From assembly GCA_007136525.1 (NCBI GenBank), contig SLGU01000024.1, positions 1-6,506 of the forward strand: 6,506 nucleotides of DNA, in the 5' to 3' direction. The translations under genes and the position numbers were made by a program. Source of the DNA: Desulfobacteraceae bacterium. Its GTDB lineage: Bacteria; Desulfobacterota; Desulfobacteria; Desulfobacterales; Desulfosalsimonadaceae. Numbering within the stretch: position 1 is the stretch's first letter; every line of letters begins with the position of its first letter. Positions 1 through 4,694 of the stretch are shown piece after piece. Under the pieces are notes generated by a model. It had not been told where the DNA came from. It saw nothing but the letters and a program-made list of their open reading frames with translations, and ran no database searches.

Positions 1-745
1 ACAGATACATCATGATGAAATTGGCCGGGTGGTTGTCATCAAAATTTTTGGCGTTATCTTTAATGTATTGCCTGTAGTTTAAAGCCGTTTCATACCGGTG
101 ATGCCCGTCCGCTATGAAAAGCCGCCGTTTTGCAAACGCATTTTTGGCTTGCTCATGAATGTCGGGACGGGTGATTTTCCAGACCTTGTGCGCGTGTCCG
201 GCATCATCTGTGAACTCCTGAAGGGGGGGCGTGCTTTTTATGGCGGATTCGAGAATTCCGGATACGGATCCCTGGTCGGAATAAATCGAAAAAATGTGGC
301 TGAAGTTGGCATGGCATGCTTTCATCAGCGCCAACCGCTCCGATTTCACCTTGGAAAAGGTTTCCTCGTGGGGAAGTATGGCCCCTGAAGAAAACGGTTC
401 CAGCCGCACGGCTGCGATCAGCCCGGTTCTTGTAATCGTCTTGCCGCCGATGTCAAAGCGCACCGTGGTGACATAAAAAGACGGTTCTTCCTCCTGGATG
501 AGAACTTTTTCATCCAGCCACTTTTTGAAGTGTCCTGCTGCACGGGTATGGGGGTTGTCCTCAGGTGTATCGGTATCCGTGGGCATGTTTTTGTCCAGCC
601 GGATGACATTGCAGGGGTGCTGTTCGTAATAGACTTTTTGTTTGTCTTCCGGGATTACATCATACGGCGGCGTGACCACTTTGGACAGGTCGCTTGTGTT
701 TTCGGGGTTGAACCGGATGCCATAAAAAGGGGATATATCGACCAT
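1..745 (-). CDS. DUF1015 family protein (COG4198), C-terminus missing at window edge
   Basis: The first 248 codons are present, reading from ATG at 745 leftward and still open at base 1; family members are usually around 400-440 residues, so roughly the last 40% lies outside the window. An AGGA (positions 753-756 on the plus strand, read in reverse) sits 7 nt before the ATG, which supports this start. Hallmarks of the family are visible in order: VTPPYDVI at residues 24-31, LPHEETFSKVKSERL starting at 124, the ANFSHIFSIY stretch at 146-155, and the diagnostic IADGHHRYETAL at 211-222. The protein looks cytosolic, with no signal peptide or membrane segment. The biochemical function of DUF1015 is not established; in some genomes it lies near serine-biosynthesis genes, but nothing here shows that. 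It is transcribed away from the methyltransferase genes, so it is probably a neighbour rather than a partner. No good sigma-70 promoter was found for it on the minus strand. Confidence 0.93.
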   Translation of the reverse strand, partial: MVDISPFYGIRFNPENTSDLSKVVTPPYDVIPEDKQKVYYEQHPCNVIRLDKNMPTDTDTPEDNPHTRAAGHFKKWLDEKVLIQEEEPSFYVTTVRFDIGGKTITRTGLIAAVRLEPFSSGAILPHEETFSKVKSERLALMKACHANFSHIFSIYSDQGSVSGILESAIKSTPPLQEFTDDAGHAHKVWKITRPDIHEQAKNAFAKRRLFIADGHHRYETALNYRQYIKDNAKNFDDNHPANFIMMYL

Positions 746-800
746 TTTGTTTTCCTGTCTTTGTTTTGATAGTTTAGGAATATAATAGCTAACCCGGCAA

Positions 801-832
801 AAAAGTAGATAATTTAATATAAAAGTAGGTTA
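801..832. repeat. Pair of 12-bp direct repeats, possible operator
   Basis: AAAAGTAGATAA at 801-812 and AAAAGTAGGTTA at 821-832 match at 10 of 12 positions, including eight identical bases at the start. They are exactly 20 bp apart, close to two helical turns, which would put two bound proteins on the same face of the DNA. They lie 56 bp upstream of the DUF1015 start codon and well upstream of the rightward promoter. A regulatory role is inference; in such AT-rich DNA a chance repeat is quite possible. Confidence 0.3.
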
Positions 833-971
833 CTATTACGGGCCGCTCAAATTCACTTTTTAGCTACGAAATTAAGCATCTAAATATATCATGAATTATT
901 TTTATGTCAATGTTTTTTTGCTTATATAAAGGAATAGGCTTTTTTGAAAGGGGCCTTTTTTAAAAAATGGC

Positions 972-1000
972 TTGACATGCATTTTGGTTTATATTATAAT
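972..1000 (+). promoter_or_regulatory. Consensus sigma-70 promoter for the methyltransferase gene
   Basis: TTGACA at 972-977 and TATAAT at 995-1000 are both perfect matches to the sigma-70 consensus and are separated by 17 bp, the optimal spacing. A TTTTTTAAAAAA tract (956-967) lies directly upstream where an UP element would be. Transcription would start near 1007, giving a leader of about 167 nt before the ATG at 1174. A second, much weaker candidate (TTGTTG at 1124-1129, TATACT at 1145-1150, 15-bp spacing) lies nearer the gene. A promoter this strong suggests constitutive or repressor-controlled expression. Confidence 0.82.
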
Positions 1001-1087
1001 TTCAAGTTATTATGAAAAAATGAGTTTAATTTGTCGAAAATACTGTCGTTTTGCTTCTTCCTCGCCAGTTGTTCAGAATAGTTGAAA

Positions 1088-1177
1088 ATGAATCCCGCCA
1101 TTGGCAGTTTTTATTTTTTTAAATTGTTGTTTTTATTTGTTAATTATACTGTAAAAAAGGGTGTTGAAAAATTATGA
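1088..1177 (+). CDS. Possible 29-residue hydrophobic leader peptide overlapping the next start
   Basis: An ATG at 1088 opens a 29-codon frame that ends at TGA 1175-1177, overlapping the methyltransferase ATG (1174-1176) as ATGA, a junction typical of translational coupling. The peptide begins MNPAIGS, has a hydrophobic aromatic core (FYFFKLLFLFVNY, residues 8-20) and ends in a lysine-containing tail (VKKGVEKL). Against it: there is no convincing Shine-Dalgarno before 1088, the core is encoded by a T-rich tract that naturally yields Phe and Leu, and I recognise no homologue. It would explain why the methyltransferase has only a weakly placed ribosome binding site (AAGGG at 1157-1161, 12 nt away). 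I treat it as speculative. Confidence 0.25.
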   Translation: MNPAIGSFYFFKLLFLFVNYTVKKGVEKL

Positions 1178-2007
1178 ATGACGAATTTTCAGATGCCGTT
1201 AGGGTAACAAAGGATTATTACGACAGCGACGACGCACACAATTTCTATTATACGATCTGGGGCGGAGAGGACCTGCACCTGGGCATATACGAGTCGGAAA
1301 AGGACTCCATTTTCGAGGCCAGCCGCAGAACCATCCGGCAGATGGCTGAGAAATCCGCCTTTGTGGGGAAAAATGCCCGTGTGATCGACTTGGGAGGCGG
1401 CTTTTCCGGATCCGCCCGTTATCTTGCCAAAAATTACGGCTGGGAAGTCGTTGTTTTGAACCTGAGTGAAGCGGAAAACCAGCGCGGGCGGAAAATGAAC
1501 AAGGAGCAGGGCCTTGATCACCTCATTGAAGTTAAGGACGGCAGCTTCAACAGCATTCCTTACACGGACGAATCCTTTAATATTGTCTGGTCCCAGGATG
1601 CGATCCTTCACAGCGACAACCGGAGCCAGGTGCTTGACGAAGCCTACCGGGTCCTGAAACCCGGCGGGGAGATGATTTTCAGCGATCCCATGCAGGCAGA
1701 CGGCTGCCCGGAAGGCGTGCTGCAGCCCATTTATGAGCGTATTCACCTGCTTTCGCTGGGATCGCCCGGTTTTTACAGGGACTATGCAAAGAAGATCGGT
1801 TTTCAGGACATGGGATTCGAACCACTGGACGAACACTTGACCCTTCATTACGCCCGCGTTCTCGATGAAATGGAGGCCCGGGAGGCCGAACTGCGGAAAG
1901 TGGTCAGCCAGAATTATATCGACAACATGAAAAAAGGCCTCAGGTATTGGATAGACGGCGGCAAAAAGGGGTATCTCGCCTGGGGAATATTTCATTTCAA
2001 AAAATGA
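1174..2007 (+). CDS. SAM-dependent N-methyltransferase, sarcosine/dimethylglycine methyltransferase type
   Basis: This 277-residue protein resembles sarcosine/dimethylglycine N-methyltransferases, which transfer methyl groups from S-adenosylmethionine to sarcosine and dimethylglycine to make glycine betaine, a cytosolic osmolyte. The family is about 280 residues, so it looks full length. The N-terminus carries the characteristic YYDSDDAHNFYYTIWGGED (residues 15-33). The class I Rossmann fold shows motif I VIDLGGGFSG (70-79), NLSEAEN (96-102) after the second strand, DGSF (122-125), and SQDAILHS (140-147), followed by the LKPGGEMIFSD strand of methyltransferase type 11 folds. No paired glycine/sarcosine methyltransferase, which starts the de novo pathway, is present, so the enzyme may use imported or recycled sarcosine or dimethylglycine. 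The ATG at 1174 has only a distant AAGGG, and translation may be coupled to the small frame upstream. The stop codon merges with a large inverted repeat. Substrate could be another small amine; the fold is certain, the substrate is moderately so. Confidence 0.88.
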   Translation: MNDEFSDAVRVTKDYYDSDDAHNFYYTIWGGEDLHLGIYESEKDSIFEASRRTIRQMAEKSAFVGKNARVIDLGGGFSGSARYLAKNYGWEVVVLNLSEAENQRGRKMNKEQGLDHLIEVKDGSFNSIPYTDESFNIVWSQDAILHSDNRSQVLDEAYRVLKPGGEMIFSDPMQADGCPEGVLQPIYERIHLLSLGSPGFYRDYAKKIGFQDMGFEPLDEHLTLHYARVLDEMEAREAELRKVVSQNYIDNMKKGLRYWIDGGKKGYLAWGIFHFKK

Positions 2008-2132
2008 CGGCTTCGTAAAAAGCCCAATATCTGCGTTACGAGCAATTATTGAAGAATATCACGTACACATAAGTACTATCAATTCTTCAAAAATTGCTCG
2101 CGCCTTGATCTTGAACTTTTTACAAAGCCGTC
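2006..2132. repeat. 127-bp imperfect inverted repeat (long hairpin, MITE/REP-like)
   Basis: The outer arms are GACGGCTTCGTAAAAAG (2006-2022) and CTTTTTACAAAGCCGTC (2116-2132), complementary at 16 of 17 positions. The inner arms CGAGCAATTATTGAAGAAT (2039-2057) and ATTCTTCAAAAATTGCTCG (2082-2100) match at 18 of 19. The stretches between them are more diverged. A 24-nt centre (2058-2081) has a further small GTAC/GTAC pairing. The element starts with the last two bases of the methyltransferase TGA stop, so it abuts the gene exactly. There is no internal coding sequence. From memory, hairpins of this size and with these terminal sequences are scattered through Desulfobacterales genomes, which suggests a small non-autonomous repeat. 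As RNA it would fold strongly and could protect the upstream mRNA end or limit read-through; it lacks a clean T-run, so I do not call it a classical terminator. Confidence 0.85.
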
Positions 2133-2141
2133 TGAAAACGA

Positions 2142-2158
2142 CTTTTTACGAGTCCATC
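2142..2158 (+). repeat. Diverged extra copy of the inverted-repeat arm
   Basis: CTTTTTACGAGTCCATC (2142-2158) aligns without gaps to the right outer arm CTTTTTACAAAGCCGTC (2116-2132), with 13 of 17 bases identical, 26 bp downstream. It looks like the remaining end of a second, partly lost element or a slipped terminal duplication. It can also form a short GACT/AGTC hairpin (2140-2154). No function is evident. Confidence 0.5.
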
Positions 2159-2181
2159 AAAAAATAAGGGGACAATAAAGC

Positions 2182-2207
2182 CGGCTTTTTTCGGGAGGAA
2201 GAAGCCG
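2182..2207 (+). promoter_or_regulatory. GNRA-capped RNA hairpin in the leader of the corrinoid protein gene
   Basis: Bases 2182-2192 pair continuously with 2197-2207 to give an 11-bp stem (nine Watson-Crick and two G-U pairs), closed by the tetraloop GGGA at 2193-2196, which fits the stable GNRA class. It ends 106 nt before the corrinoid protein ATG. No T-run follows, so it is not an intrinsic terminator. The 3' arm contains a GGAGGAAG-like purine run that resembles a ribosome binding site, here buried in the stem. It could be a processing or stability element or part of an undescribed leader RNA; I do not recognise it as a known riboswitch, and it lacks a B12 box. Confidence 0.5.
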
Positions 2208-2313
2208 TTGAAAGTGGTTTTATAAGGGGCGCGCTTCATTTGACATCATACCGGCAGCGACCCGAAACGACGAATAAACAACCAAGCAGAAAAACAACTA
2301 ATAAGGAGGCAAC

Positions 2314-2952
2314 ATGGCTGTAGATCTCGGACAAATGGCAGAATTGCTGATAGCGGGTAAAGTGGACGACGTTGAGAAAATGACGGGGCAGGCGATCGAA
2401 GAGGGACTCGATCCCTCAGATATTCTGCAGAAAGGGCTCATCGCGGGAATGGATGTTGTCGGCCAGCGGTTTAAGGCCTGCGACATGTTCATTCCGGAAG
2501 TGCTTCGATCCGCAAAGGCAATGGGTGCGGGCATGAAGCAACTTCGCCCGAAGCTCGTGGCGTCCGGCGCCAAAATGGCCGGAACCATGGTGATTGGGAC
2601 AGTGAAGGGCGACTTGCATGATATCGGTAAAAATCTCGTTGGGATGATGTTCGAAGGCGCCGGTTTTGAGGTGGTCAATCTCGGTATCGACCTGGAGAGC
2701 CAGGTGTTTGTCGACGCGGTCAAGGAGCACAAGCCGGAGCTTCTGGGAATGTCCGCCCTCTTGACAACCACCATGCCAAAAATGGGCGAAGTGATCAATG
2801 CCTTGAAAGAAGCGGGCATCCGCGACCAGGTAAAGGTGATGGTCGGCGGCGCTCCGGTTACAGAGGAGTTTGCCAAAGAGATCGGAGCCGACATATATGG
2901 GGCCAATGCGGCCAGTTCTGTTGACAAGGCAAAGGCTGTGCTGAACGCCTAA
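2314..2952 (+). CDS. Corrinoid (cobalamin-binding) protein of a methyltransferase system, MttC/MtgC-like
   Basis: This 212-residue protein is the expected size for the small corrinoid carriers (MtmC, MtbC, MttC, MtgC) that accept a methyl group on Co(I) from an MttB-type enzyme and hand it to a corrinoid:carrier methyltransferase. Residues 1 to about 88 form the helical cap domain (B12-binding-2), including GMDVVGQRFKACDMFIPEVL starting at 45. Residues 90-212 are the Rossmann-like B12-binding domain with GDLHDIG at 99-105; Asp100, His102 and Gly105 are the DxHxxG signature, and His102 is the predicted lower axial cobalt ligand. SALLTTT (147-153) and VGGAPV (177-182) are the other usual nucleotide-loop contacts. 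The start is fixed by TAAGGAGG at 2302-2309, 4 nt before ATG. Two MttB-like genes follow on the same strand, and it is probably their shared methyl acceptor. Its leader contains the repeat and hairpin listed separately. Confidence 0.96.
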   Translation: MAVDLGQMAELLIAGKVDDVEKMTGQAIEEGLDPSDILQKGLIAGMDVVGQRFKACDMFIPEVLRSAKAMGAGMKQLRPKLVASGAKMAGTMVIGTVKGDLHDIGKNLVGMMFEGAGFEVVNLGIDLESQVFVDAVKEHKPELLGMSALLTTTMPKMGEVINALKEAGIRDQVKVMVGGAPVTEEFAKEIGADIYGANAASSVDKAKAVLNA

Positions 2953-3058
2953 GCAATGCCTGCGTAGAAAGTGGTTTTTGCCAAACCGGTTACAAGACGG
3001 AAGCGGATGGCCTATAGGCTTCGTCGCTGCCGTCAATACAAAGCAACCGAGAAACTCA

Positions 3059-3122
3059 ACCCGGTTTTGGGATATGAGATATTCTTTATATCTTTACATC
3101 TCGATAAAACATCATTCCGGGT
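3059..3122 (+). promoter_or_regulatory. Possible leader structure before the first MttB-like gene
   Basis: The 185-bp gap 2953-3137 between the corrinoid protein and the first MttB-like gene is long for a tight operon. Within it ACCCGG (3059-3064) can pair with CCGGGT (3117-3122), enclosing a smaller AGATAT/ATATCT hairpin (3077-3093, loop TCTTT). The outer stem ends 3 nt before the AGGAG ribosome binding site at 3126-3130, so folding could influence translation. A 10-bp palindrome GCCTATAGGC lies upstream at 3010-3019. No convincing sigma-70 promoter is visible. The pairing is weak and could be coincidental. Confidence 0.25.
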
Positions 3123-3137
3123 CACAGGAGAGAAACT

Positions 3138-4619
3138 ATGAAATCTGTAATGCCAGATATGCAACCCATGAACCAGACCGTGCAGGAAACGCCGGTTTTT
3201 GAGGTTCTGTCCGAAGACCAGATCGAACAGATCTATTTTTCCGCACTGGAGGTCCTTGAACGGGTCGGCTCCCGGGTTCACCACGATGAAGCTATCGAGC
3301 TGTTCCGCAGCAGCGGGGATGCGGTTGTGGGGGATGACAAACGGGTGAGGGTGACCGCGTCGCTCGTGGAACGCGCACTGAAATCCTATCCCAGGAAGAT
3401 TACACTGAAGGGGAGAAACGGCATTCGTTCCGTGGCGCTCCAGAAAGATCACGTATATTTCGGTACCGGATCCGATCTGCCGTTTACCTATGATCGTAAA
3501 ACCGGCGAAAGGCGCCGCACCACGTATAAAGACATCGTGAATGCCGGGCGAATCGTCGATTACCTGCCGAATTTTGATTTTTTCATGTCCCATGGAATCG
3601 TGGGAGATGCGCCAAATCACATGACCTATGACCGGCATCAGTTCATGGCCATGCTCGAAGGCTGCACCAAACCATACGTGGTTACCAGCGTGGACGGGGA
3701 AGGACTGGAGGATCTCTGGAAAATGGCATGCCTGTTTCAGGGCGGAGAGGATGAATTTCGTCTGAACCCCATGTTCGTGGCCTATATCGAGCCCATATCC
3801 CCCCTGACCAACGACAGGACCGCCGTGGAAAAGCTGCTGTTTGCCGCTGAAAAAGGGATCCCGGCCATGTATACCCCGTGCCCGAGTTCCGGCGCTACTG
3901 CCCCGGCAACCATTGCGGGCATGCTGGTGCAGTCCCTGGCCGAAACGCTGCTGGCCATTGCACTGTGCTACCTGAAGCGTCCGGGTATGCCGCTGATCAT
4001 GGGTGGCGTTACCACCGTGATGGACATGCGGACAACCACATACTCTTACGGCGCCCCTGAAATGGCATTGGCATCGGCTGCCAACACGGATATTTCCAAA
4101 TGGCTTAACCTGATTATGTTTTCCACCGGCGGATGCTCCGATGCCAAGGTCCTTGACGAGCAGGCGGCCATCGAATCGACCATCAGCAACCTTACGGCGT
4201 TTTTGTCCGGAGCGAATCTGGTTCATGACGTTGGCTATATCGATTCCGGCGTGAATGCATCCCTGGAGAGCCTTGTGATGAACGATGAGATCATCGCCAT
4301 GGTCCGTCAGGTCGGCAAGGGGATCAAGACCGATGAAGCCCACCTCGCCTTGAAAGTCATTGATGAAGTGGGACCGGGCGGAGAATTCGTGACCCATGAC
4401 CACACCTATGAGCACTGGAAAGAGTGGTTTATGCCCAAGCTGATGGACCGCTCCGACTGGGAAACATGGAACGAGGAAGGCGCAAAGACCATGCTTGATC
4501 GGGTCAACGAGGAAACCCAGCGGATCCTCGACACCCATGAGCCGACACCCATCGACGATACGATCAAAAAAGAGCTTAAAAAGATCATCGCCGATGCGGA
4601 CAAGCGTCATTCCAAATAA
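3138..4619 (+). CDS. MttB-superfamily methyltransferase 1 (COG5598, non-pyrrolysine)
   Basis: This 493-residue protein is a full-length MttB-superfamily member, a TIM-barrel enzyme that transfers a methyl group from a methylated amine to the cobalt of a partner corrinoid protein. Start: AGGAG at 3126-3130, 7 nt before ATG. Visible family landmarks are LSEDQIEQI (24-32), VHHDEA (47-52), HVYFGTGSD (105-113), EPISPLT (218-224), YTPCPSSGATAPAT (245-258), MGGVTTVMDMRTTTYSYGAP (288-307), FSTGGCSDAKVLDEQ (328-342) and GANLVHDVGYIDSG (358-371). True trimethylamine MttB (about 495 residues) has an amber-encoded pyrrolysine near residue 334; here that neighbourhood (GGCSDAK, 331-337) has only sense codons. 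It therefore belongs with the branch containing glycine betaine methyltransferase MtgB, and the likely substrate is a quaternary or methylated amine, not trimethylamine. It lies between the corrinoid protein and a second paralogue. Family is certain; the exact substrate cannot be read from sequence. Confidence 0.95.
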   Translation: MKSVMPDMQPMNQTVQETPVFEVLSEDQIEQIYFSALEVLERVGSRVHHDEAIELFRSSGDAVVGDDKRVRVTASLVERALKSYPRKITLKGRNGIRSVALQKDHVYFGTGSDLPFTYDRKTGERRRTTYKDIVNAGRIVDYLPNFDFFMSHGIVGDAPNHMTYDRHQFMAMLEGCTKPYVVTSVDGEGLEDLWKMACLFQGGEDEFRLNPMFVAYIEPISPLTNDRTAVEKLLFAAEKGIPAMYTPCPSSGATAPATIAGMLVQSLAETLLAIALCYLKRPGMPLIMGGVTTVMDMRTTTYSYGAPEMALASAANTDISKWLNLIMFSTGGCSDAKVLDEQAAIESTISNLTAFLSGANLVHDVGYIDSGVNASLESLVMNDEIIAMVRQVGKGIKTDEAHLALKVIDEVGPGGEFVTHDHTYEHWKEWFMPKLMDRSDWETWNEEGAKTMLDRVNEETQRILDTHEPTPIDDTIKKELKKIIADADKRHSK

Positions 4620-4694
4620 TCGAGATATCCCAATCCCCGGCAGACGACAGCAGCGCCGGTGGGTTTTCCGGATAGCGAAACAAGGAGATGCAAC

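Larger units (their letters stand above)
746..1173. other. AT-rich divergent intergenic region
   Basis: This 428-bp stretch separates the leftward DUF1015 gene from the rightward methyltransferase gene and is far richer in A and T than the flanking coding DNA. It carries direct repeats at 801-832, a T6A6 tract at 956-967 immediately upstream of a consensus -35 box (possible UP-element-like sequence), the promoter at 972-1000, and a leader from about 1007 onward. I see no tRNA, no CRISPR and no recognisable riboswitch core (no SAM-I, cobalamin or glycine riboswitch landmarks). Apart from the small open frame listed separately, no gene is supported. Confidence 0.8.

Noticed and set aside
98..769. 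Plus-strand open frames in the first 770 bases
   Set aside because: The minus strand here encodes a clear DUF1015 protein with continuous motifs, so the plus-strand frames are shadows.
1189..1995. A 268-codon minus-strand frame opposite the SAM-dependent methyltransferase
   Set aside because: The plus-strand frame has full family motifs; the antisense translation resembles nothing known.
2133..2313. Cobalamin riboswitch upstream of the corrinoid protein gene
   Set aside because: No B12-box-like sequence is present and the leader hairpins do not match the class architecture.
2208..2313. A promoter directly before the corrinoid gene (TTGACA at 2240-2245, or a sigma-54 site around 2216-2230)
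   Set aside because: No -10 hexamer lies at a usable distance from the TTGACA, and the GG/GC pair is spaced 11 rather than 10 bases apart with poor surrounding match.
2210..2978. The 12-mer GAAAGTGGTTTT occurring at 2210-2221 and 2967-2978
   Set aside because: About one 12-base match pair is expected by chance in a window this long, and the distances to the following genes differ.
3033..4610. A 525-codon open frame on the minus strand opposite the first MttB-like gene
   Set aside because: It is antisense to a clearly conserved protein, its translation is rich in His, Gly and Arg with no recognisable domain, and its length follows from the codon bias of the real gene.
4659..4694. GTG at 4659 as the start of the second MttB-like gene
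   Set aside because: The ribosome binding site AAGGAGA lies at 4682-4688, inside this extension, and properly precedes ATG 4695; the 12 extra residues have no family counterpart.
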